A stretch of DNA of 64,000 bases from an uncultured Blautia sp. (GCF_937880195.1 NZ_CALFLA010000009.1:1-64000), one strand, 5' to 3'; positions 43,783 to 52,420 are shown, counted from the first letter of the stretch. Numbers and translations are program-made. The notes: generated from the sequence alone by a model not told the origin.

Positions 43783-44402
43783 TAGAAGAACAAAGTGGAG
43801 ACAGACTTCTGAAGATCCGCACCTCAGGCAGGGACGCCACGGGTTCCGACCAGTATAAATATCCTTATGAACCTACGCCGTATTCTGTTCTTGAACGTTT
43901 GGGAAACAGCGGGGAGATCAGAAAGCAGAATACGCTTTTGGATTACGGCTGTGGGAAAGGAAGAGTGGATTTCTTCCTTTCCTATCAGACAGGCTGCCGC
44001 TCTATTGGAATAGAATATAATGAAAGATTTTATCAGGCGGCTCTGAAAAATAAGGAAGCTTCGGCAGTGGGGCGGAAAACAGACTTTGTGTTGGAAGACG
44101 CTTCACGCTGGGCGGTTCCGAGGGAAGTGGACAGATGCTTCTTTTTTAATCCTTTTTGTCTGGAGATCCTGAAAAAAGTAATGACAAGGATCCTGGAATC
44201 CTATTATGAGGATCCAAGGGAGATTCGCTTGTACTTTTATTATGCGTCAGAGGAATATATAAGATATTTGTCAGAAATCGATCTTTTGGAGAAAAAAGAA
44301 AGCATTTTGTGTCAGGATCTGTTTCCAGGAGATAATCCAAGAGAGCAGATTGATATTTTTTCTCTGAAAAATCCACTGATAATAAAAAATAACAAAATAT
44401 AA
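43779..44402 (+). CDS. SAM-dependent methyltransferase, class I
   Basis: A 207-residue protein with a Rossmann methyltransferase fold. Motif I is LLDYGCGKGRVDFFLS near residues 53-68, followed by the acidic SIGIEYNERFY (motif II) and VLEDASRWAVP (motif III). In place of the usual DPPY/NPPY it has FFFNPFCLEI, so the substrate class is unclear. It overlaps the NhaC-family gene by 4 bases and is therefore inside the lysine-responsive transcript. Confidence 0.8.
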   Translation: MIEEQSGDRLLKIRTSGRDATGSDQYKYPYEPTPYSVLERLGNSGEIRKQNTLLDYGCGKGRVDFFLSYQTGCRSIGIEYNERFYQAALKNKEASAVGRKTDFVLEDASRWAVPREVDRCFFFNPFCLEILKKVMTRILESYYEDPREIRLYFYYASEEYIRYLSEIDLLEKKESILCQDLFPGDNPREQIDIFSLKNPLIIKNNKI

Positions 44403-44408
44403 AGTAAG

Positions 44409-44437
44409 AGACAGGCTTTGAGAAGTCTGTCTTTTTG
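44409..44437 (+). terminator. Terminator of the lysine-riboswitch operon
   Basis: AGACAGGCTT and AAGTCTGTCT form a stem around TGAG, followed by TTTT. It separates this operon from the microcompartment locus. Confidence 0.75.
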
Positions 44438-44460
44438 TTTGAGTAAAAATACAATAAATA

Positions 44461-44499
44461 AAAAACAACAAAAAACGCATACAGAAACAAACAAAAACC
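44461..44499. promoter_or_regulatory. A/C-rich repeat pair upstream of the glycyl radical enzyme promoter
   Basis: ACAACAAAAAAC (44465-44476) and ACAAACAAAAAC (44487-44498) are near-identical and 22 bases apart, two helical turns. A closely similar but perfect pair lies before the aldolase promoter at 48077-48117. This is a candidate binding site for the DeoR-family regulator encoded at 56093. Confidence 0.5.
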
Positions 44500-44531
44500 T
44501 CGCTAATGCGTGACGGATTTTGTTGCATTCG

Positions 44532-44560
44532 TTGACATATAATGAAAATTAGAGTATAAT
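44532..44560 (+). promoter_or_regulatory. Consensus promoter of the glycyl radical enzyme operon
   Basis: TTGACA (44532-44537), exactly 17 bases, TATAAT (44555-44560), a perfect sigma-A consensus. ATAATG and CATTAT form an inverted repeat downstream (about 44577-44606). Such a strong promoter suggests control by repression. Confidence 0.8.
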
Positions 44561-44621
44561 AATCTTTATATGAACCATAATGGCCGGAATATATCTGGGA
44601 TCATTATGAGAAAGGAGAAGC

Positions 44622-47147
44622 GTGGAAATGTTTAATACCACAGATATTCCCAAGTCATCCAGGATTACAAGACTGGTTGACCATCTGTATGAGAAAATGC
44701 CGGTGATTGAATCTGCCAGAGCGAAGCTGATAACAGAATCTTATCAGGCTACGGAGGGGCAGCCTATGATTACCAGGCGTGCGGAGGCATTTGCTCATAT
44801 CCTGCGCCATATTCCTATCATTATCCGTGATGAGGAATTGATCGTAGGAAGCAGTACCATTGCGCCGAGAGGCTGTCAGACTTATCCGGAGTTTTCTTAT
44901 CAGTGGCTGGAGGATGAGCTGGATACGGTTGAAACGAGGAGCGCGGACCCGTTTTATATCGCTGAAGAAACAAAACAGGAGCTTAGAGAGGTACATAAAT
45001 ACTGGAAGGGCAGAACCACCAGCGAACTTGCCACTTCTTATATGGCTCCAGAAGCCATAAGGGCGATTGAACATAACATCTTTACACCGGGAAACTACTT
45101 TTATAATGGTGTGGGACATGTAACAGTAAAATACGAAGAGGTTCTTGCAATCGGCTATGAAGGAATCATGGCAAAAGCCCAGGCGGAGCTGGACAAATGT
45201 CAGGTAGGCGACGGCGATTATGCAAGACAATCTCATTTTCTTAATGCTGTGATCTTGAGCTGTCAGGCAGTGATCGAATATGCGCAGCGTTATGCTGCGC
45301 TGGCGGATCAGATGGCGTCAGAGTGCAGCGATCCTGTAAGAAAAGAAGAGCTTCAGGTAATTGCCCTGAACTGCAGCCGGGTTCCGGCTAAGGGAGCGGG
45401 AAGTTTCTATGAGGCATGCCAGTCCTTCTGGTTTGTCCAGCAGCTTATCCAGCTGGAATCCAGCGGACATTCTATTTCTCCGGGACGTTTTGACCAGTAT
45501 ATGTATCCTTACTATAAGAAGGATATAGAGAATGGAAACATTACAAGAGAATTTGCCCAGGAGCTGATGGACTGTATCTGGGTGAAGCTGAACGATCTGA
45601 ATAAATGCCGTGACGCTGCTTCGGCAGAGGGGTTTGCAGGCTACAGTCTGTTCCAAAATCTGATTGCAGGAGGACAGAACAAGGACGGAGAAGATGTTAC
45701 CAATGATCTTTCCTTTATGTCGATCCAGGCGTCCATGCATGTGCATCTGCCCCAGCCCTCTCTTTCAGTAAGAGTGTGGAACGGTTCGCCTCATGAGTTT
45801 CTTATTAAGGCAGCAGAGCTTACCAGAACAGGAATTGGCCTTCCGGCATATTACAATGATGAAGTGATCATTCCGTCTTTGCAGAATCGAGGACTTTCTC
45901 TTGAGGATGCAAGAGAATATAATATCATCGGTTGTGTGGAACCCCAGAAGGCCGGAAAGACAGACGGCTGGCATGACGCGGCGTTCTTTAATATGTGCCG
46001 TCCTTTGGAGCTTGTGTTCTCTAACGGAATGGACAGAGGAGAGCTGGTGGGAGTTGAGACTGGCGATGTGACTCAGATGGAAACTTTTGAGGAATTTTAT
46101 GACGCTTATAAGAAGCAGATGGATTACTGTATCTCTCTTCTTGTAAATGCAGACAATGCCATTGATGTAGCTCATGCAGAGCGCTGTCCCCTTCCGTTTT
46201 TGTCCTGTATGGTTGACGATTGCATGAAAAAAGGTCTTTCTGTTCAGGAGGGCGGAGCAGTATATAATTTTACCGGTCCCCAGGGATTCGGTATTGCCAA
46301 TATGGCGGATTCTCTTTATGCGATCCGGCAGCTTGTATATAAAGATAAAAAAATCACAATGGCAGAGCTGAAAGAAGCCCTTGCGTGGAATTACGGTAAG
46401 GGGATTGACGCTCAGACAGCGGCAGATATGACAGCTTCCGTTTTAAAGGAAATGGAGCGTCAGGGTCAGACAGTAGATGAAAAAACAGCAGCCTCTGTTC
46501 TTGAGATGATACTTGGTATGCAGCCGGATCAGCAGCAGAAGGCAAGATACGAAGAAATCCATCATATGATCGATGAGGTTCCGAAATTTGGCAATGACAT
46601 TCCAGAGGTGGATTATTTTGCCAGGGATGTTGCTTATACATATACCAGGCCGCTGCAGAATTATAAGAATCCCAGAGGCGGTCAGTTCCAGGCAGGACTC
46701 TATCCTGTTTCTGCTAACGTTCCTCTTGGGGGACAGACTGGAGCGACGCCGGATGGACGGTATGCCCATACTCCTGTAGCGGACGGCGTGTCACCTTCTG
46801 CTGGCAAGGACGTTAAAGGCCCTACGGCAGCGGCAAATTCTGTTGCCAGGCTGGATCATTTTATTGTGTCAAACGGTACGCTGTTTAATCAGAAATTCCA
46901 TCCTTCCGCTCTTGCCGGAAGAGAAGGTCTGGAGAAGTTTGTAGCTCTGATCAGATCTTATTTTGACCAGAAGGGAATGCATATGCAGTTTAATGTAGTG
47001 GATAAGGAAACACTTCTGGACGCACAGAAAAATCCAGAGAAATATAAGCACCTGGTTGTCCGGGTGGCAGGCTACAGTGCGCTGTTTACTACGCTTTCCA
47101 GATCTCTTCAGGACGATATTATAAGAAGAACGGAGCAGGGATTCTGA
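44622..47147 (+). CDS. B12-independent glycyl radical propanediol dehydratase
   Basis: Removes water from 1,2-propanediol to give propionaldehyde by radical chemistry without B12. The 841 residues carry the thiyl-radical Cys438 and Glu440 (GCVEPQ) and the glycyl radical loop RVAGYSALF with Gly817. Stretches such as CVEPQKAGKTDGWHDAAFF and the N-terminus match what I remember of the Roseburia inulinivorans enzyme, including residue numbering when the GTG at 44622 is the start (an ATG lies two codons later). No N-terminal encapsulation helix is evident. Glycerol may also be used. Choline lyase is unlikely given the aldolase and Pdu neighbours. Confidence 0.93.
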   Translation: MEMFNTTDIPKSSRITRLVDHLYEKMPVIESARAKLITESYQATEGQPMITRRAEAFAHILRHIPIIIRDEELIVGSSTIAPRGCQTYPEFSYQWLEDELDTVETRSADPFYIAEETKQELREVHKYWKGRTTSELATSYMAPEAIRAIEHNIFTPGNYFYNGVGHVTVKYEEVLAIGYEGIMAKAQAELDKCQVGDGDYARQSHFLNAVILSCQAVIEYAQRYAALADQMASECSDPVRKEELQVIALNCSRVPAKGAGSFYEACQSFWFVQQLIQLESSGHSISPGRFDQYMYPYYKKDIENGNITREFAQELMDCIWVKLNDLNKCRDAASAEGFAGYSLFQNLIAGGQNKDGEDVTNDLSFMSIQASMHVHLPQPSLSVRVWNGSPHEFLIKAAELTRTGIGLPAYYNDEVIIPSLQNRGLSLEDAREYNIIGCVEPQKAGKTDGWHDAAFFNMCRPLELVFSNGMDRGELVGVETGDVTQMETFEEFYDAYKKQMDYCISLLVNADNAIDVAHAERCPLPFLSCMVDDCMKKGLSVQEGGAVYNFTGPQGFGIANMADSLYAIRQLVYKDKKITMAELKEALAWNYGKGIDAQTAADMTASVLKEMERQGQTVDEKTAASVLEMILGMQPDQQQKARYEEIHHMIDEVPKFGNDIPEVDYFARDVAYTYTRPLQNYKNPRGGQFQAGLYPVSANVPLGGQTGATPDGRYAHTPVADGVSPSAGKDVKGPTAAANSVARLDHFIVSNGTLFNQKFHPSALAGREGLEKFVALIRSYFDQKGMHMQFNVVDKETLLDAQKNPEKYKHLVVRVAGYSALFTTLSRSLQDDIIRRTEQGF

Positions 47148-47186
47148 CAAAAAGATCAGAACCCGGCAAAATGAAGGAAGGATAAA

Positions 47187-47978
47187 ATGGAGTATTTAGA
47201 TACAAAGGGCAGGATTTTTGATATTCAGAGATATTCTGTTCATGATGGACCAGGGATCCGGACAATCGTATTTTTAAAAGGCTGCGTACTTCGATGCCGC
47301 TGGTGCTGCAATCCAGAATCTCAGGAGTACCGGATCCAGACCATGAAGATTCTGGGAGAAGATAAGATAATCGGACAGGACACAACTGTGGGAGAGATGA
47401 TCGCAGAAGTGGAAAAAGATAGAGCATATTATTACCGTTCCGGCGGCGGAATGACGCTGTCGGGCGGGGAATGCCTCTGTCAGCCTGCGTTTGCAAGAGA
47501 CCTTTTAAGAGCAGCTAAGGAACGGGGCGTTAATACTGCAATAGAAAGTATGGCCTGTGCAGAATTTGCTGTAATTCAGGAACTGCTTCCTTATCTGGAT
47601 CTTTATCTGATGGATATTAAGCATATGAACCCAACAAAGCATAAGGCGTTTACAGGCCGTTCTAATGAATTGATGCTTGAAAACGCCAGGAGGGTGGCTT
47701 TGTCAGGACAGACAAGGCAAATTATCCGGGTTCCTGTGATTCCCACATTTAATGCTACGGTAGGAGAAATACAGGAGATTGCTTCCTTTGCAGATACGCT
47801 TCCGGGTGTGGAAGAGCTTCATCTGCTTCCATATCACAGATTAGGCCAGGATAAATATGAAGGTCTGGGTCGGGAATATCTGATGGAAGGAATCCTCCCG
47901 CCGGAACCAGAAATGATGAAAACCCTGAAAAAAGCCGCGGAGAGAGTTTCCTCTCTGCGCGTACAAATTGGGGGATGA
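47187..47978 (+). CDS. Glycyl radical enzyme activating enzyme (radical SAM)
   Basis: Installs the glycyl radical on the dehydratase using S-adenosylmethionine and a [4Fe-4S] cluster. The 263 residues hold CVLRCRWCC near 33-41 (CxxxCxxC) and the SAM-contact GGGMTLSGGECL near 86. The extra ferredoxin-like cysteine-rich insert that many such activases have after CNPE is absent, so this is a compact single-cluster form like PFL activase. It lies 39 bases after the dehydratase on the same transcript. Confidence 0.93.
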   Translation: MEYLDTKGRIFDIQRYSVHDGPGIRTIVFLKGCVLRCRWCCNPESQEYRIQTMKILGEDKIIGQDTTVGEMIAEVEKDRAYYYRSGGGMTLSGGECLCQPAFARDLLRAAKERGVNTAIESMACAEFAVIQELLPYLDLYLMDIKHMNPTKHKAFTGRSNELMLENARRVALSGQTRQIIRVPVIPTFNATVGEIQEIASFADTLPGVEELHLLPYHRLGQDKYEGLGREYLMEGILPPEPEMMKTLKKAAERVSSLRVQIGG

Positions 47979-48076
47979 TCTGGAAATCATACTTGAAAGT
48001 GAATGAAAAACCGGAAAAAAATAATGAATCTTCAAAAAAATAACAAATTCAGGTTTTTATGTAAAGAAAAACAATA

Positions 48077-48117
48077 AAAACAACAAAAACAACAGTATGA
48101 AAACAACAAAAACAACA
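48077..48117. repeat. Perfect 18-base direct repeat, operator candidate
   Basis: AAAACAACAAAAACAACA occurs at 48077-48094 and again at 48100-48117, a 23-base period. It lies 19 bases ahead of the -35 of the aldolase promoter. DeoR-family repressors often bind A/C-rich direct repeats, and such a regulator is encoded in the operon. Confidence 0.65.
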
Positions 48118-48135
48118 CGAATCAACAAGATTCCC

Positions 48136-48164
48136 TTGACAATCCAGCGTATAAGGAGTAAAAT
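48136..48164 (+). promoter_or_regulatory. Promoter of the aldolase-pdu operon
   Basis: TTGACA (48136-48141), 17-base spacer, TAAAAT (48159-48164). Confidence 0.75.
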
Positions 48165-48212
48165 CTCTTTATAAATAAAAAAGAAACCAAATTGCTTAAG
48201 GAGGAAAAAGGC

Positions 48213-49025
48213 ATGGTAAACGAGTTTGAAATCAAAAAACAGATCTGTGACATCGGAAGACGTATCTACAACCGTAATATGGTGGCAGCAAATGACGGAA
48301 ATATTTCCGTAAAGTTAAACGACAATGAATTTCTCTGCACACCTACAGGCGTATCTAAAGGTTTTATGACACCGGAGTATATCTGCAAAGTAGACGCAGA
48401 AGGTAATGTAATCCAGGCAAATCCGGGATTTAAACCATCTTCTGAGATTAAAATGCATATGAGAGTATATCAGAAGAGACCGGACGTTGGATCTGTTGTA
48501 CATGCTCATCCTGTATATGCTACTTCTTTTGCAATCGCAGGTATTCCGCTGACACAGCCGATTATGCCTGAGGCAGTTATCGCCCTTGGATGCGTTCCGA
48601 TTGCTGAGTATGGCACACCTTCTACAAATGAGATTCCTGACAGACTGGAAAAATATCTTCCGTACTTTGACGCTGTTCTTCTTGAAAGCCACGGCGCTCT
48701 GACATGGTCTACAGACCTGAACGCAGCTTATATGAAGATGGAATCTGTTGAGTTCTACGCACAGCTTCTGTATCAGAGCAAGCTTCTTGGCGGACCGAAG
48801 GAATTTGACAAAGAGACAATTCAGAAACTGTATGAGATCAGAAGAAAGATGGGACTTCCGGGCAAACATCCGGCAGATCTCTGCTTAAACAAAGATGGTC
48901 TGAACTGTCATAACTGCGGCGGATGTATGGTTGCACATGCACAGGAGCCGGAAGCTCAGGAAGCAGATGCTGAACTTATTGCGAACATCACAAAACAGGT
49001 AATGGCACAGCTTGGAATGAAATAA
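48213..49025 (+). CDS. Class II aldolase (fuculose/rhamnulose-phosphate type) with C-terminal encapsulation peptide
   Basis: Zinc aldolase that splits a 6-deoxyketose 1-phosphate into DHAP and lactaldehyde, the precursor of 1,2-propanediol. The 270 residues have zinc ligands HAHP (near 97) and SHGALTW (near 158) and the catalytic glutamate in KPSSEIKMH (near 74). After the domain come a cysteine cluster (CHNCGGC) and a C-terminal amphipathic helix, ADAELIANITKQVMAQLG, typical of encapsulation peptides. The ATG at 48213 with AAGGAGG is the start. The first gene of the long operon. Confidence 0.9.
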   Translation: MVNEFEIKKQICDIGRRIYNRNMVAANDGNISVKLNDNEFLCTPTGVSKGFMTPEYICKVDAEGNVIQANPGFKPSSEIKMHMRVYQKRPDVGSVVHAHPVYATSFAIAGIPLTQPIMPEAVIALGCVPIAEYGTPSTNEIPDRLEKYLPYFDAVLLESHGALTWSTDLNAAYMKMESVEFYAQLLYQSKLLGGPKEFDKETIQKLYEIRRKMGLPGKHPADLCLNKDGLNCHNCGGCMVAHAQEPEAQEADAELIANITKQVMAQLGMK

Positions 49026-49058
49026 TTTTTGACGGAATGAATTAAGGAGGACAATCTC

Positions 49059-50447
49059 ATGCCAATTAGTGAGAATATGGTACAGGAAATTGTACAGGAA
49101 GTTATGGCAAAAATGCAGATTGCAGACGCTCCGGCCGGAAAACATGGAATTTTCAAGGATATGAACGATGCCATTGAAGCTGCTAAAAAAGCAGAACTCA
49201 TCGTAAAGAGAATGTCCATGGACCAGAGAGAAAAAATCATCACCTGTATTCGTAAAAAAATTAAAGAGAATGCAGAAATCCTGGCTCGTATGGGTGTGGA
49301 GGAAACCGGAATGGGTAATGTGGGAGATAAGATCCTGAAACACCATCTGGTGGCTGATAAAACACCGGGAACTGAGGATATTACTACAACAGCATGGTCT
49401 GGAGACAGAGGTCTGACTCTTATCGAAATGGGACCGTTCGGAGTGATCGGTGCGATCACACCATGCACTAACCCAAGTGAGACAGTGCTCTGTAACACAA
49501 TCGGAATGCTGGCTGGTGGAAATACTGTTGTATTTAATCCGCATCCGGCTGCAATCAAAACCTCCATTTATGCGATCAATCTTCTTAATGAGGCTTCCCT
49601 GGAAGCAGGCGGTCCGGATAATATCGCAGTAACAGTGGAAAAACCAACCCTTGAAACAAGTGATATCATGATGAAACACAAAGACATTCCGCTGATCGCT
49701 GCAACAGGCGGTCCGGGCGTTGTAACAGCAGTTCTTTCTTCAGGTAAGAGAGGAATCGGCGCTGGAGCAGGTAATCCTCCGGCACTGGTAGACGAGACTG
49801 CGGATATCCGTAAAGCGGCTCAGGATATTGTGAACGGATGTACATTTGATAATAACCTTCCATGCATTGCAGAGAAAGAAATTGTTGCAGTAGCGTCAAT
49901 AGCAGACGAGCTTATGCACTATCTGATCACAGAAAATGACTGCTACCTGGCTTCAAAGGAAGAACAGGACAAACTTACAGAAGTTGTTTTGGCAGGCGGC
50001 AAGCTGAACCGTAAATGCGTCGGACGTGACGCGAGAACACTTCTGTCTATGATCGGAGTTAATGCGCCGGCAAATATCCGCTGCATCGTATTTGAGGGAC
50101 CGAAGGAACATCCGCTGATTTCCGAGGAGCTTATGATGCCGATTCTTGGTATGGTAAGAGCAAAAGATTTTGACGATGCGGTAGAACAGGCAGTATGGCT
50201 GGAACATGGCAATCGCCATTCCGCACATATCCACTCCAAGAATGTCGATAATATCACTAAATATGCAAGGGCAATCGATACAGCAATTCTTGTTAAGAAC
50301 GGTCCGTCTTATTCCGCACTTGGATTCGGTGGAGAAGGCTACTGTACCTTTACGATTGCAAGCCGTACAGGTGAAGGCCTTACAAGCGCAAGTTCTTTCA
50401 CAAAGAGAAGACGCTGCGTAATGTCTGACAGTCTTTGCATTCGCTAA
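49059..50447 (+). CDS. pduP: CoA-acylating propionaldehyde dehydrogenase PduP
   Basis: Oxidises propionaldehyde to propionyl-CoA with NAD+ inside the compartment. The 462 residues begin with an encapsulation helix (ENMVQEIVQEVMAKM, residues 5-19) and a short linker. The aldehyde dehydrogenase body has catalytic Cys269 in NLPCIAEKE and cofactor motifs ITPCTNPSET and GGPGVV. ATG with AAGGAGG. It works with PduL and PduQ to disproportionate the aldehyde. Confidence 0.95.
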   Translation: MPISENMVQEIVQEVMAKMQIADAPAGKHGIFKDMNDAIEAAKKAELIVKRMSMDQREKIITCIRKKIKENAEILARMGVEETGMGNVGDKILKHHLVADKTPGTEDITTTAWSGDRGLTLIEMGPFGVIGAITPCTNPSETVLCNTIGMLAGGNTVVFNPHPAAIKTSIYAINLLNEASLEAGGPDNIAVTVEKPTLETSDIMMKHKDIPLIAATGGPGVVTAVLSSGKRGIGAGAGNPPALVDETADIRKAAQDIVNGCTFDNNLPCIAEKEIVAVASIADELMHYLITENDCYLASKEEQDKLTEVVLAGGKLNRKCVGRDARTLLSMIGVNAPANIRCIVFEGPKEHPLISEELMMPILGMVRAKDFDDAVEQAVWLEHGNRHSAHIHSKNVDNITKYARAIDTAILVKNGPSYSALGFGGEGYCTFTIASRTGEGLTSASSFTKRRRCVMSDSLCIR

Positions 50448-50464
50448 TCAGGAGGAATAGCACA

Positions 50465-51694
50465 ATGGATATGAACAATGTAAATATTGAAGAAATTGTA
50501 AAACAGGTTCTTTCCGGAATGACAGGAAAGGGAGAGGCTCCGGCAGCTTCTGCACCTGCAGCCCCTGCAGCAAACGGAGGAATCCCGAAAACTGCAAGAG
50601 TGGCAATGATGACCGAAAAGAAACACTTTGAGCTTCAGGAATATCCTCTTCCGGAACTGGGAGACGATGATATCCTTGTTAAGGTTGAAGGATGCGGCGT
50701 TTGCGGAACAGACGCTCATGAATACAAAAACGACCCGTTCGGTCTGATCCCGGTTGTACTGGGACATGAAGGAACTGGTGAGATCGTTGCAATGGGTAAA
50801 AACGTAAAAGTTGACACAGCCGGTAAACCGGTTAAGGTTGGCGATAAAGTCGTTACCTGTATGATCTTTAAGGATGATCCCGAGATCACAATGTTTGACC
50901 TGAATAAGAAAAACGTAGGCGGCGCAGACGTATATGGACTTCTTCCGGATGATGATGTAAAATTTAACGGATGGTTTGCTGATTACATCTTTATCAGAGG
51001 CGGAAAATTTGGTTCCACATTCTTTAATGTAAGCGATCTGGATCTTGATTCACGTATCCTTATTGAGCCGTGCGCAGTTCTTATTCATGCAGTTGAGAGA
51101 GCAAAAACAACAGGAATCCTCAAATTTAACAGCAGAGTTGTTGTTCAGGGATGCGGCCCCATCGGTCTTATCTGTATTGCAGTTCTCCGCACCATGGGTA
51201 TTGAGAATATCTGCGCAGTTGACGGAAATGCACAGCGTCTTGAGTTTGCTAAGAGAATGGGCGCTTCCGTATCTGTAAACTTTATGGAGCATCAGGGAAT
51301 CGAAGCTCTTACAGCAGCAGTTGAAGAAGCCTTTGACGGACATCTTGCAGACTTTGCTTTCCAGTGTACAGGAAACCCGAAAGCTCATGCAAACATTTAC
51401 AAATTTATCCGTAACGGCGGTGGTCTTTGCGAGCTTGGCTTCTTTATCAATGGTGGAGACGCTCAGATCAATCCGCACTTTGATCTTTGCTCTAAAGAGA
51501 TCAACCTGGTTGGTTCCTGGGTATATAACCTGAGAGATTACGCAACTACTTTTGATTTCCTTAAGAGAGCAAAAGCAATCGGCCTTCCGATGTCCGAGCT
51601 GATCACTCATAAATATCCGCTGGAGCAGATCAATGAAGCTCTTGAAACAAACCTGGCAATGACAGGACTTAAGATTGCGATTGTTAATAAATAA
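50465..51694 (+). CDS. Zinc-type alcohol dehydrogenase with N-terminal encapsulation peptide
   Basis: A 409-residue MDR-superfamily dehydrogenase. Residues 1-17 (NNVNIEEIVKQVLSGM region) form an amphipathic encapsulation helix, followed by an Ala/Pro linker. Catalytic zinc ligands are in GCGVCGTDAHE and GHEGTGE; the coenzyme site is CGPIGL. The four-cysteine structural zinc lobe of classical enzymes is missing. It may reduce lactaldehyde or propionaldehyde, or regenerate NAD+ internally; the substrate is not known. ATG at 50465 with AGGAGGA. Confidence 0.85.
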   Translation: MDMNNVNIEEIVKQVLSGMTGKGEAPAASAPAAPAANGGIPKTARVAMMTEKKHFELQEYPLPELGDDDILVKVEGCGVCGTDAHEYKNDPFGLIPVVLGHEGTGEIVAMGKNVKVDTAGKPVKVGDKVVTCMIFKDDPEITMFDLNKKNVGGADVYGLLPDDDVKFNGWFADYIFIRGGKFGSTFFNVSDLDLDSRILIEPCAVLIHAVERAKTTGILKFNSRVVVQGCGPIGLICIAVLRTMGIENICAVDGNAQRLEFAKRMGASVSVNFMEHQGIEALTAAVEEAFDGHLADFAFQCTGNPKAHANIYKFIRNGGGLCELGFFINGGDAQINPHFDLCSKEINLVGSWVYNLRDYATTFDFLKRAKAIGLPMSELITHKYPLEQINEALETNLAMTGLKIAIVNK

Positions 51695-51717
51695 TCCGGA
51701 CATAAAGGAGAAGCAAG

Positions 51718-52032
51718 ATGGCAGAAGCTGTAGGAATTCTGGAAGTGTTTGGGCTGGCCACAGCCTTTGTAGCGGCAGACGCCGGTTGTAAGGCTGCTAA
51801 TGTCCGTCTGGAGGTATTCGACAAGAACAAACCTGCAAATGCAGACAGCCTTCCGGTACCGCTTCTGGTATGCATCAAATTCCGCGGAAGTGTGACGGAT
51901 GTTACAGCAGCCGTTGAAACCGGAATGGAAGTAGCGAACCGGATGACTGGTGTGGTACAGCACTATATTATTCCGAACCCTGAAGAGGGAACGGAAAAGA
52001 TGCTGAAGATCAGCGCTCTTGACAAAGACTGA
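51718..52032 (+). CDS. BMC-H shell protein with enlarged pore loop
   Basis: Hexameric microcompartment shell protein, 104 residues. The BMC fold starts AVGILEVFGLATAFVAADAG and ends with the HYIIPNP strand. Where PduA has the short EKIGSG pore loop, this protein has a longer DKNKPANADSLPVP stretch, about seven residues more, so its central pore should differ in size and charge. A short acidic tail follows. Starts 23 bases after the dehydrogenase with AAAGGAG. Confidence 0.9.
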   Translation: MAEAVGILEVFGLATAFVAADAGCKAANVRLEVFDKNKPANADSLPVPLLVCIKFRGSVTDVTAAVETGMEVANRMTGVVQHYIIPNPEEGTEKMLKISALDKD

Positions 52033-52091
52033 CAGGACGTGATATTAGGCATAATCCAAAGATAGAAACTTGATTCAGGAGGAGAAATAAC

Positions 52092-52367
52092 ATGGCACAG
52101 GAAGCATTAGGAATGGTAGAAACAAGAGGACTTACTGCAGCAATCGAGGCAGCAGATGCAATGACAAAAGCTGCTGAGGTAGCGCTTGTTGGAACAGAAA
52201 AGATCGGATCCGGTCTTGTAACTGTTATGGTTCGCGGAGATGTAGGAGCTGTTAAGGCAGCAGTAGAGAGCGGAAGCGCAGCAGCATCCAGACTTGGAGA
52301 GCTTGTTGCAACACACGTAATTCCGAGACCTCACACAGATGTCGAGAAGATTCTGCCTACTGTTTAA
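52092..52367 (+). CDS. BMC-H shell protein, PduA/PduJ-like, copy 1
   Basis: Major hexameric shell protein of 91 residues. The canonical pore motif [19 protein letters not shown] is present near residues 39-57, and the C-terminus [15 protein letters not shown] is typical. It is almost identical to the protein at 52787, differing at only a few positions. The gene has AGGAGGAG ahead of the ATG, in keeping with high expression. Confidence 0.95.
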   Translation: MAQEALGMVETRGLTAAIEAADAMTKAAEVALVGTEKIGSGLVTVMVRGDVGAVKAAVESGSAAASRLGELVATHVIPRPHTDVEKILPTV

Positions 52368-52420
52368 TCCGCAGGAAGCAGCGCGCAGCCAGCGTGAAAT
52401 AATAAAAAAGGAGTTCGCTC

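Larger units (their letters stand above)
47979..48212. other. Regulatory gap between the two microcompartment transcripts
   Basis: An A-rich gap with no coding sequence. It holds the perfect direct repeats at 48077-48117 and the promoter at 48136-48164. No convincing terminator for the upstream operon was seen, so some read-through is possible. Confidence 0.5.

Noticed and set aside
44622..47147. Choline trimethylamine-lyase (CutC) as identity of the glycyl radical enzyme
   Set aside because: Both families share GCVEP, but residue pattern, length and the aldolase/Pdu context point to propanediol dehydratase.
48077..48117. Possible start of a CRISPR array from the regular repeats
   Set aside because: Only two 18-base units 5 bases apart, A-rich, no spacers of CRISPR length and no cas genes; the place before a promoter suits an operator.
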